Positions 1 to 7,541 of a DNA stretch of 41,133 nucleotides are shown piece after piece. Origin of the DNA: Candidatus Sulfurimonas ponti (GTDB lineage: Bacteria > Campylobacterota > Campylobacteria > Campylobacterales > Sulfurimonadaceae); the NCBI GenBank assembly GCA_014381585.1, contig JACNLH010000079.1, forward strand, positions 1 through 41,133, written 5' to 3'. Position 1 is the first letter of the stretch; each line of letters opens with the position of its first letter. The notes under the pieces were generated by a model. That model had not been told where the DNA came from. It was given only the letters and a program-made list of their open reading frames with translations, and did not search any database. The translations under genes were made by a program, and so were the position numbers.

Positions 1-463
1 TGTCTTCAATAATCTCTTTTCTACAATAAACTCTAACTCGACAATTTGTAACAAAAATATCCACACTGTTATAAAAAGTGATTATCAGCTTATTGCTATC
101 CTCTAGATAGTTACATTTTTTCTTGAACTCAAAAAAAACAGGAAGATAAAAAAACTTCAATACTATTGCTGCTGTAAAAATAGTTGATAAAATCAAAGCA
201 CTGATTTTATGTAAAAAATTGGCTATAAAAAAATAATCACTTCCGGTGATTTCTTTATCAATACTAAAATTAAATGATGAAAGAATAGAAAACTTAAATA
301 TTGAGAGTATCGAAATAGATGCCGAATCAACTAAAAAAAAGTAAACTAGCGAAAACAATAAAGAGATTAAAAAATAGAGAATTAAGAAACCTATAAAAAT
401 CATCAATATTGAACGTTTAAATATAAATGCTTTAAAAGCACTTGTATTATCTTTAGGGTGCAT
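1..463 (-). CDS. Hypothetical membrane protein, N-terminal part, runs off left edge (MHPKDNTSAFKAFIFKRSILMIFIGFLILYFLISLLF...)
   Basis: Open minus-strand frame from ATG at 463 to the window edge with no stop; two hydrophobic stretches. Not in the ORF track because it is truncated. Confidence 0.6.
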   Translation of the reverse strand, partial: MHPKDNTSAFKAFIFKRSILMIFIGFLILYFLISLLFSLVYFFLVDSASISILSIFKFSILSSFNFSIDKEITGSDYFFIANFLHKISALILSTIFTAAIVLKFFYLPVFFEFKKKCNYLEDSNKLIITFYNSVDIFVTNCRVRVYCRKEIIED

Positions 464-472
464 AATCTTCCT

Positions 473-1090
473 TTACTCTATGATTATTTTACTGAAATAT
501 TGATTGATATTCTCACTCAACATGATGTCAATTCTGTATGCATCCGGCTGGTGAATATGTGGAGCTCTTGGGAAGATTCGATCATTGACCCAACTTGGAG
601 ACCATTGCTTTGTTGTTTTTATAAAATCAATCGCAAAATTCTCTAAGTTGAATTCTTCTTCCAATTGCATAGCTCCAGATAAACATACATCCACATATGA
701 TTGAATAATGGGGAATTCTTTGGATGCCAAGGAAGGCTTATCTGTAATATATATCCAAATATTGTCATCTGTATTTATTTCAAATTGATTACTTGTAAAT
801 TCAATATCATTTAGATTAACTTGCTCTCTATGGTATAAAAACTCTCTTTTATCTATAACCGGCAAGAAGGATTCTTCTATTTCGAAAATGATACAATTAA
901 TTCGACTATGTTCAGACTTACTGACACCTAAAAAAGTGGAAGAAAAGGTGGGAGTGATATTTTCATTAGCGTGCCAATATCTGCAATATTGATTTAAGTA
1001 AATCGGTTCTATTTTTTTTACTTGAGGCAAGGTGCGGTTTAAAGAGCTTCGATTTAAAAGTGATCCATAACCTATAATATATGTTTTCAT
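473..1090 (-). CDS. Gamma-glutamylcyclotransferase-like family protein
   Basis: N-terminal YIIGYGSLL motif typical of GGCT-fold proteins; 205 aa ORF. Confidence 0.6.
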   Translation of the reverse strand: MKTYIIGYGSLLNRSSLNRTLPQVKKIEPIYLNQYCRYWHANENITPTFSSTFLGVSKSEHSRINCIIFEIEESFLPVIDKREFLYHREQVNLNDIEFTSNQFEINTDDNIWIYITDKPSLASKEFPIIQSYVDVCLSGAMQLEEEFNLENFAIDFIKTTKQWSPSWVNDRIFPRAPHIHQPDAYRIDIMLSENINQYFSKIIIE

Positions 1091-1202
1091 ATGCTGACCT
1101 TATTCAAGAATTCAAATTTTTGTATTATATCTAAAGATTTAGTTGAAAGAAAAAGTAAAAGAAGATCTAAAAGGGTGGAGTTTAAAAGTGGAGCTTAGAA
1201 GA

Positions 1203-1562
1203 TTATTTTCTTCTAAGTTCTTTAATACGAGCTTTTTTACCTGCAAGTTCACGAAGGTAAAATAGTTTAGCACGACGAACACGACCACGGCGTACAACTT
1301 TGATTTCATTGATTGAATCAGAATAAATTGGGAATATTCTCTCAATCCCAATACCATTTGCTCCAATTTTACGAACTGTGATAGTTTGTCCAGTTCCTTG
1401 TCCACGTTTTGCTATACATACACCTTCGTATGCTTGAACACGAGTTTTCTCGCCTTCTTTAATTGTTACAGCTAATTTCACTGTATCGCCAGCACGGAAG
1501 TCTGGAAGAGTTTTCTCAGCCACTTGTGCTTTTTCAAAGTTTTCTATGTATTTATTTCTCAT
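1203..1562 (-). CDS. rplS: 50S ribosomal protein L19
   Basis: Sequence [13 protein letters not shown]...[30 protein letters not shown]...; follows trmD. Confidence 0.97.
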   Translation of the reverse strand: MRNKYIENFEKAQVAEKTLPDFRAGDTVKLAVTIKEGEKTRVQAYEGVCIAKRGQGTGQTITVRKIGANGIGIERIFPIYSDSINEIKVVRRGRVRRAKLFYLRELAGKKARIKELRRK

Positions 1563-2256
1563 AAGGTTTCCTTGTAATATGCTTTAAAAGCTGCTCTGGC
1601 CTGAAAAATTTGGTCTTACATTCGGACAGGGCTATTTTTAGTGTGCGAATTTTACTATGATTTCCCTTTAAATATTCTTTAGGTACCACAAGATTTCTAT
1701 ATTCTTTTGGTTTAGAGAATGATGGTGCTTCTAGTAACTCACTTTCAAAACTCTCTATACTTAGAGATTCACTATTTCCTAGAACACCTTCGACATTTCT
1801 GCTTATTGCATCACAAAGTACAAGTGATGCCAACTCACCACCTGTCAATATATAATCCCCAATACTGAACACTTCATCAGCAAATTCTTCTATGACTCTC
1901 TCATCAATTCCTTCATATCTACCACTCACGAAAGCAACATGAGATTTTTTTGCCAATCTTTTTGCATCATTTTGCTTAAAAGGCTTTGCCACAGGAGTTA
2001 AAAATATAATGTGAATGTCAGGGTTATTTGTTTTCAAACTATCAAGCGCATCACAAAGAGGTTGCGGATTCATAACCATACCGGCACCGCCACCAACGGC
2101 AGTATCATCCACTTTAGAATGCTTATTTAAAGAAAAATCTCTTGGATTGAGATAATCCACACTAAATAACTCTTTATCAATAGCACGTTTTAAAATAGAA
2201 TCTTGGAAATAACCTTCAATGAGGTTAGGAAAAAGTGTTACGAAAGTAAATCTCAT
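1552..2256 (-). CDS. trmD: tRNA (guanine-N1)-methyltransferase TrmD
   Basis: [17 protein letters not shown]..., [20 protein letters not shown] motifs. Confidence 0.97.
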   Translation of the reverse strand: MRFTFVTLFPNLIEGYFQDSILKRAIDKELFSVDYLNPRDFSLNKHSKVDDTAVGGGAGMVMNPQPLCDALDSLKTNNPDIHIIFLTPVAKPFKQNDAKRLAKKSHVAFVSGRYEGIDERVIEEFADEVFSIGDYILTGGELASLVLCDAISRNVEGVLGNSESLSIESFESELLEAPSFSKPKEYRNLVVPKEYLKGNHSKIRTLKIALSECKTKFFRPEQLLKHITRKPYEK

Positions 2257-2258
2257 AT

Positions 2259-2801
2259 CTAAGAAGCTTCTAAAATATCCATACCACCATTAACAATGAT
2301 GATTTTTTTCTCTATATCCACACTTACACGGAATGGTTCATGAAATGGGATTAAAAACTTTTTAGGAAGTCCTTTTTCCACTAACTTCTCATCCGTAATC
2401 ATTGCCAAATAGTTTGTAATTGCAATTCTTTCAACTTCATGCACATGGCCTAAACGCACACCATCTTCATATACTTCACAATCATCAATATCAAACCAAA
2501 AAAATTCGCCTTCTTCTAGATGGCAATTTTTTCTCGTTTCATCCCGTGTTGTAAAAAGTTTTGCATTGGTGAATTTTTTAGCCTCTTCAACAGTGTTAAC
2601 ACCCTTGATTCTAATCAGGCCTCTATCTAAATCCACATCATCTAAGGTGATCTCTTTTTTTAGATTTGTAAAAAAAGTTGCACCATCAAAAAATTGTTCT
2701 GGAAAGTCTGATTTATCGTGGAATTTCATATCGCCATGAATACCGACAGTTTTGCCGATAGTTGCGATATGAAGGAGTTGTTCTTTTTTTTGCGGTTTCA
2801 T
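2259..2801 (-). CDS. rimM: 16S rRNA processing protein RimM
   Basis: [15 protein letters not shown]-terminus, [15 protein letters not shown]-barrel; between khpA and trmD. Confidence 0.93.
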   Translation of the reverse strand: MKPQKKEQLLHIATIGKTVGIHGDMKFHDKSDFPEQFFDGATFFTNLKKEITLDDVDLDRGLIRIKGVNTVEEAKKFTNAKLFTTRDETRKNCHLEEGEFFWFDIDDCEVYEDGVRLGHVHEVERIAITNYLAMITDEKLVEKGLPKKFLIPFHEPFRVSVDIEKKIIIVNGGMDILEAS

Positions 2802-2816
2802 CTAAACTGCTTCCGA

Positions 2817-2879
2817 GTAAACTTTAATCCATTCCGGCTAAATTTTACTTTGTAAAATTTGCTCGTCATGGAAGTTTAC
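2817..2879. repeat. Nested intergenic palindrome (outer GTAAACTT/AAGTTTAC, CCAT/ATGG, inner AAATTTTAC-TTT-GTAAAATTT)
   Basis: Exact inverted arms 2817-2824/2872-2879, 2829-2832/2868-2871 and 2840-2848/2852-2860; touches the khpA stop codon. Confidence 0.75.
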
Positions 2880-3112
2880 ACGGCCTCGACATTAATACGG
2901 TAACTCACACCATCTTTAGCTTTACAGCCGGAGATGACAGTTTTTATCGCACCGATCATCTTGCCCTCTTTACCTATGAGCTTACCAATGTCCGCTTGAT
3001 TAGCAAAAAGCACTATCTCTGTCACTTCACCACCTTCTTTAACTTCAACTCTTATATCTTCAGGATTAGAAGCTATAAGTCTTGCAAATTGGGCAACGAA
3101 ATCACAAATCAT
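2876..3112 (-). CDS. khpA: KH-domain RNA-binding protein (KhpA-type)
   Basis: 78 aa, IGKLIGKEGKMIGAIKTVI KH GxxG motif; downstream of rpsP. Confidence 0.9.
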   Translation of the reverse strand: MICDFVAQFARLIASNPEDIRVEVKEGGEVTEIVLFANQADIGKLIGKEGKMIGAIKTVISGCKAKDGVSYRINVEAV

Positions 3113-3114
3113 AA

Positions 3115-3342
3115 TTAACGGCCAGTTATCTTTTTAACACGGTCACTCATTTGAGCACCAGTGCTTAACCAATAATCAAGTCTTTCATTATCAATCACTA
3201 AAACTTTTTCAACTGGCATTGGGTTATAATGTCCAATTAGTTCAATCCAACCGCCATCTCTACGTTTACGGCTATCTGTTACAGCGATTCTGTAAAAAGG
3301 TTGTTTTTTTCTTCCCATACGAGTAAGTCTGATTACTGTCAT
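3115..3342 (-). CDS. rpsP: 30S ribosomal protein S16
   Basis: [34 protein letters not shown]. Confidence 0.98.
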   Translation of the reverse strand: MTVIRLTRMGRKKQPFYRIAVTDSRKRRDGGWIELIGHYNPMPVEKVLVIDNERLDYWLSTGAQMSDRVKKITGR

Positions 3343-3572
3343 ATTATGTTCCTAAGTATTATTTAAACGATATATGAACAAAGTCCATCTATCTATGCTA
3401 GCCGCTATGGCACTAAAGATATTTCTTTCGAAATATTGATACATTTTCGGGGTGTTTTGCAGAATAAAATACGAATAGTTTATTGTGCCTCTTACCGCCT
3501 TTTGGCGTCTTATATCTTGGTTTACAAGATACCTTCTAATCACAGAGGGATTATTTCAGAAGTTATTACGAT
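3343..3572 (-). ncRNA. Putative structured 5' leader of the rpsP operon
   Basis: Begins downstream of a near-consensus promoter. Contains hairpins at 3533-3562 (bulged), 3513-3531 (TATCTTG/CAAGATA), 3496-3507 (CGCC/GGCG) and 3419-3436 (ATATTTC-GAAA-GAAATAT on the minus strand). The 5' end is inferred from the -10 position. Confidence 0.5.
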
Positions 3573-3578
3573 GGCGGA

Positions 3579-3607
3579 ATTATAGCTAAGTGTTTCTTAA
3601 AAGTAAA
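3579..3607 (-). promoter_or_regulatory. Sigma70-type promoter for rpsP operon: TTTACT - 17 nt - TATAAT
   Basis: Minus strand TTTACT TTTAAGAAACACTTAGC TATAAT; consensus -10, 17-nt spacer. Confidence 0.7.
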
Positions 3608-3649
3608 GAAGTAAATAGTTATATAATATTCCATACGCTCAAGCCCAAT

Positions 3650-3759
3650 AGTAAAAGGTAAAAGAGTGATGTATATTCAAGGCGCATAGTGAGGAAGTGC
3701 ACTATTGTGCATGACGAACGCAGCAACGCAGAAGATGCATTGCTATTTTGCATTTTACT
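3650..3759 (+). repeat. Long imperfect inverted-repeat element (28-nt arms, central TGCAC-TATT-GTGCA hairpin, CAAGGCG and GCAACGCAG boxes)
   Basis: Arms 3650-3677 and 3732-3759: 21/28 Watson-Crick, most other positions G.T on the + strand; overlaps ffh stop codon. Confidence 0.65.
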
Positions 3760-5104
3760 AGCGAGGAAGAGCTCCGGCTCCACCCATCTGTCCCATCATG
3801 GCTTGAAGATCTTTCATTCCCTTGGGACCGGAGAATTTTTTCGCCATTTTTCCTGCATTTTTAAACTGTTTAATCATACGGTTGATTTCAACCTGCGTTA
3901 AACCGCAACCTTTTGCTATTCTAATCTTACGAGAGTTGTTTAAAAGATCAGGATTTTCTCTCTCTTTCACCGTCATAGAAGAAACCATAGCCTTGATATT
4001 TTTTAATTCACCAGAATTCTCAAAATCAAAATCTTTAATAGCTTTGGACATATTTCCCATTCCTGGAATCATTCCCATGATAGAACTCATTGAACCCATT
4101 TTTTTCATAGATTCCATCTGCTCAAGGAAGTCATTAAAATTAAATTTCCCTTTTTTGATTTTTTGAGTAAGCCTTTTTGCATCTTTTTCATCTATAACAG
4201 AAGCGGTTTTCTCAGCAAGTCCTTCAATGTCTCCAAAGCCCATAAGACGGTTTACAACACGCTCAGGTATGAAAACTTCTAAATCTTCCATTTTCTCGCC
4301 ACTTCCGATGAAGCGAAGTGGAACTTGAACTTGCGAAGATAATCCTAGTGCCACACCGCCTTTTGAATCACCGTCATACTTTGAAAGAATAACACCGTCT
4401 ATTCCGATTTGTTCCTTAAATGAGGTGGCAGTTCGAATAGCATCCTGACCAGTCAATGAATCAGCCACATAATAAATCTCATGAGGGTTTGCCACTTTTT
4501 TAACTTCACTTAATTCACCCATAAGTGCATCATCGATTGCCAAACGACCGGCTGTATCTATTAAAACCACATCATAAAGTTTAGAGTTTGCATACTTCAT
4601 TGCAGCAGATACAACCTCCACAGGGTTGGTGGAATCTGTTTCTTCAAATAGTTCCACATCAATCTGTGCAGTGATTTGGCGAAGTTGTTCAACCGCAGCT
4701 AAACGTTGTAAATCGGCTGCAACAATAAGAACTTTCTTTTGTTTATTTTTTAAATATACCGCTAACTTACCGGTGGTGGTTGTTTTACCTGAACCTTGCA
4801 AACCTGTCATCAAAATAACTGTAGGAGGATTCGGCGAGAAAGTGAAACCTTTGCTTCCGCCGATTTCTAAAAGATCATAAAGTGCTGTACGCATCGCTTC
4901 AAGAAACTGATCTTTTCCAATCCCTTTTTCTTTCGTGCCAGCTTCAACTTTCACTATTAACTCTTTAACAACCTTGTGATTCACATCTGCTTTGAGTAAG
5001 TTTTTCTTTAACTCATTAAGCGCTTTTGTAAGCGCCTTGTCATCATCACGAAAACGAATCTTTTTTATTGCACTTGTAAACGAGTCTGTTAATGTATCAA
5101 ACAT
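3758..5104 (-). CDS. ffh: Signal recognition particle protein Ffh
   Basis: GLQGSGKTTTTGKLA, DTAGR, C-terminal Met-rich M domain; upstream of rpsP. Confidence 0.98.
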   Translation of the reverse strand: MFDTLTDSFTSAIKKIRFRDDDKALTKALNELKKNLLKADVNHKVVKELIVKVEAGTKEKGIGKDQFLEAMRTALYDLLEIGGSKGFTFSPNPPTVILMTGLQGSGKTTTTGKLAVYLKNKQKKVLIVAADLQRLAAVEQLRQITAQIDVELFEETDSTNPVEVVSAAMKYANSKLYDVVLIDTAGRLAIDDALMGELSEVKKVANPHEIYYVADSLTGQDAIRTATSFKEQIGIDGVILSKYDGDSKGGVALGLSSQVQVPLRFIGSGEKMEDLEVFIPERVVNRLMGFGDIEGLAEKTASVIDEKDAKRLTQKIKKGKFNFNDFLEQMESMKKMGSMSSIMGMIPGMGNMSKAIKDFDFENSGELKNIKAMVSSMTVKERENPDLLNNSRKIRIAKGCGLTQVEINRMIKQFKNAGKMAKKFSGPKGMKDLQAMMGQMGGAGALPR

Positions 5105-5123
5105 AAAATACCTTATAAAATTA

Positions 5124-5585
5124 TTATTTTTGAATTATAGCTAATTTAGATAAAAATGCATTGAGTTGGTTTGCAAACATCTCAGCATCTTTTTGTCCAA
5201 AAGGTTTAGGACCTTTAGTTATTTCACCGCTTTCACGGATTTTTTCCATTAAGTTGCGCATCGCCAAATACTGTTTTATATTATCCACACTGTAAAGCTC
5301 ACCTCTATGGTCTATCGCATGAGCATTTTTGCTTATCGTTCTGTCTGCTAAAGGTATGTCTGCGGTTATCACCAAGTCACCCTCTTCTAGCATAGCAACA
5401 ATCTCATTATCTGCTTCATCAGCACCGGCTTCGACAATCATGTACTCTATTAAGCTTGATTTTCCGATACTCACTTTTTTATTTGCCACCACTATCGTTT
5501 GGATATTTAAACGTTGGATTTGTTTAAGCAGTATAGGTTTTAAGATATTTGGAAATGCATCTCCATCCACATATAATTTAAACAT
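5124..5585 (-). CDS. UPF0178 / YaiI-YqxD family protein (DUF188)
   Basis: MFKLYVDGDAFPN...VITADIPLADR...AHAIDHRGELY; ATG at 5585 preferred over the ORF-track start at 5630, which lies inside the upstream hairpin element. Confidence 0.88.
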   Translation of the reverse strand: MFKLYVDGDAFPNILKPILLKQIQRLNIQTIVVANKKVSIGKSSLIEYMIVEAGADEADNEIVAMLEEGDLVITADIPLADRTISKNAHAIDHRGELYSVDNIKQYLAMRNLMEKIRESGEITKGPKPFGQKDAEMFANQLNAFLSKLAIIQK

Positions 5586-5619
5586 ATTAAGTACCTCTCC
5601 ATAAATAACCCAAATTTCA

Positions 5620-5717
5620 GCGAAAAGCAAATAGTTCTAGTGCTAGGCAGATTTCTGCAGGACTAGCTTGCTAATCCAAAGGAATCTAACGACGCAATAG
5701 GGCTATTTGCTTTTCGC
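5620..5717 (+). repeat. Hairpin element A (98 nt; arms GCGAAAAGCAAATAG...CTATTTGCTTTTCGC)
   Basis: Perfect 15-nt arms extendable to ~24 with G.T pairs; 50-nt core matched in spacing to element B. Confidence 0.75.
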
Positions 5718-5724
5718 CCGAAGG

Positions 5725-5822
5725 GAAGTTTAAAAAGAGGGCTACTGCTTCGTTGAAAATCCTTGAAGCTACTAGTAGCTCCTACGAATCTTCGCCTTAC
5801 ATTAGCCCTCTTTTTAAGCTTC
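5725..5822 (-). repeat. Hairpin element B (98 nt; arms GAAG(T/C)TTAAAAAGAGGGCTA; central palindrome AGCTACTAGTAGCT)
   Basis: 20-nt arms 5725-5744/5803-5822 with one mismatch; 14-nt perfect palindrome at 5767-5780; core on minus strand resembles element A core on plus strand. Confidence 0.8.
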
Positions 5823-5837
5823 TGAAAATGGGATTAT

Positions 5838-6791
5838 TTATGGAGATGTACTTATTAGCTCCAGTTTTTCTTTTCTTGAGAGTTGTTTTATTGCGTACTC
5901 TCTTTGCATCGCGTGAACTTTACCATCCGCATTTTCAAAATATACCAACTTCACCGGTCTTCGCACTTTTGTGTATTTTGCACCTACATTAGAAGTGTTG
6001 TGTTCTTGCACTCTTCTTTGTAAGTTTGTTGTCACTCCTGTGTAAAGTGTATCATCGGAACATTGAAGCATGTAGACCTTCCAAGAACTTACAGGCGTTA
6101 CAAAGGTGTCGTTGCCCTCCACTTGATAAAATCTAGCCTCATTAAAGCGGCAATGGTACATACTGTATCCACATACCAATGAATCAAGCGTATCTTCATA
6201 GTCTTTTAATTTCTGCCCTTTACACTCTCTTATATCAACTTTTAAAAGAGGGTGCGCAGAAACAACTTTAGATAAATACTTTTTATATATATCCAGCTGT
6301 TCTCTGATAAACTCAGTATTACGCCCTTTTTTTCTTTTATAGGGAAGAATTTTATGATTGTTAAAAAGCATCGCAATAGTTGCGTTGGGGTACACTTCAA
6401 AAAGCACTTTGTCGTTTTTAAAATCTCTTTTAAATCCAGATGCTACAAGTTTTTTATACAACTCTTCACTTCTAATATTCGGGGAATGTTTTTTCAGGAT
6501 TTTTCTATTTGCAGGAAGCATAGAGATTTTATATTTTGCAAAATCTTTGTTGAAGTTTTTTTCTATTTCACGGTTGCCACTTTCATTTGGAACAACTAAA
6601 GGTGCATCCACACCAACATAAACCTTATGCTCTTCATATTTTTGTATCTCTTTAACTATTTCATCTATCGATTTCAGAAGTTGAATATCAAGAATTTTCA
6701 AACTTTTAGATTTTGGATGAGAGATTAAGACACAAAAGCCTGAGAGATTTTTCTCTCCCCAAGCCAAGTCTATGCCTATGTAAATATCCAA
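5838..6791 (-). CDS. DUF429 domain protein fused to C-terminal GIY-YIG endonuclease domain
   Basis: N-term MDIYIGIDLAWGEKN...VGVDAPLVVPN...FEVYPNA; C-term VYMLQCSDDTLYTGVTTNLQRRVQEHN...AMQREYAIKQLSRKEKLELI. Confidence 0.85.
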   Translation of the reverse strand: MDIYIGIDLAWGEKNLSGFCVLISHPKSKSLKILDIQLLKSIDEIVKEIQKYEEHKVYVGVDAPLVVPNESGNREIEKNFNKDFAKYKISMLPANRKILKKHSPNIRSEELYKKLVASGFKRDFKNDKVLFEVYPNATIAMLFNNHKILPYKRKKGRNTEFIREQLDIYKKYLSKVVSAHPLLKVDIRECKGQKLKDYEDTLDSLVCGYSMYHCRFNEARFYQVEGNDTFVTPVSSWKVYMLQCSDDTLYTGVTTNLQRRVQEHNTSNVGAKYTKVRRPVKLVYFENADGKVHAMQREYAIKQLSRKEKLELISTSP

Positions 6792-6802
6792 AAAAAGAAA
6801 CC

Positions 6803-7537
6803 TTACTGAAAATCAGTGAACATCTTTGGCTCTTTTGCTACAAACTCCATCCCTAAAAGTCTCACTTTCACAGCATGAAGCATAACACGTTTCGCACGTC
6901 TTCCGCCATACTGCTCATCTCCGACTATAGGATGATCTATATAACGTAAATGTGTACGGATCTGATGTGTGCGGCCATGGTGAATAATACACTTGATTTT
7001 TGTTTTATTTGCACTCACTATATCCGGGAAAAACTCTGTTCTTGCAGGCTTTCCTTTTGCTGATACATTAGAGTATGCTTTGTTGTTTTTCTTTTGCGTG
7101 AGAATAGGTTTATCCACTTCAACGGGTTCAGAGATAATCCCCTCCACCCATGCAACATACTCTTTATACACATTGTCTTTTTGAAATTCTTTAATAGCTT
7201 TCTCGCGAAACTCTTCATTTTTAACAAGCATCAAAACACCGCTTGTTTCACGGTCTAAACGGTGAAGTAACACAGCCGGCTTAAACTGTCTCTCAATCTC
7301 GTCTGAATTCACATAAGCAGGTTTATCCACCACTACAATATCATCATTTTCAAAGATTGGTTTTGCCGGTTCTATTTTTATTACACGGAAAATTGTTTTT
7401 GCATCTATTTCACCGCGTGCAATCATCACCTTTTTATTCCCAACATAGACTAAACCTCTATCTATCATTGATTTTGCTTGAGAGTTTGAAACTCCCGTTT
7501 GCATTGCTAATATTTTATACGCTTTTTCTGTAGCCAT
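6803..7537 (-). CDS. RluA-family 23S/tRNA pseudouridine synthase
   Basis: VLLHRLDRETSGVLMLVKN catalytic motif, GRTHQIRTHLRYIDHPIVGDEQYGG. Confidence 0.95.
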   Translation of the reverse strand: MATEKAYKILAMQTGVSNSQAKSMIDRGLVYVGNKKVMIARGEIDAKTIFRVIKIEPAKPIFENDDIVVVDKPAYVNSDEIERQFKPAVLLHRLDRETSGVLMLVKNEEFREKAIKEFQKDNVYKEYVAWVEGIISEPVEVDKPILTQKKNNKAYSNVSAKGKPARTEFFPDIVSANKTKIKCIIHHGRTHQIRTHLRYIDHPIVGDEQYGGRRAKRVMLHAVKVRLLGMEFVAKEPKMFTDFQ

Positions 7538-7541
7538 TATC

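Noticed and set aside
1139-1405. 88-aa minus-strand ORF
   Set aside because: Out-of-frame overlap with rplS, which is unambiguous.
3352-3543. 63-aa minus-strand ORF upstream of rpsP
   Set aside because: Starts at GTG, has no recognisable family, and coincides with the multi-hairpin leader; more likely non-coding. Conservation at codon level would change this.
5586-5630. N-terminal extension MLFAEIWVIYGEVLN of the UPF0178 protein
   Set aside because: The family start MFKLYVDGDAF is at 5585; the extension runs into hairpin element A.
5753-5992. 79-aa + strand ORF
   Set aside because: Composed of hairpin element B plus antisense to the GIY-YIG domain; an artefact of the palindromic element.
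6354-6621. Overlapping + strand ORFs of 81 and 87 aa
   Set aside because: Antisense to the DUF429-GIY-YIG gene with no protein-like features.
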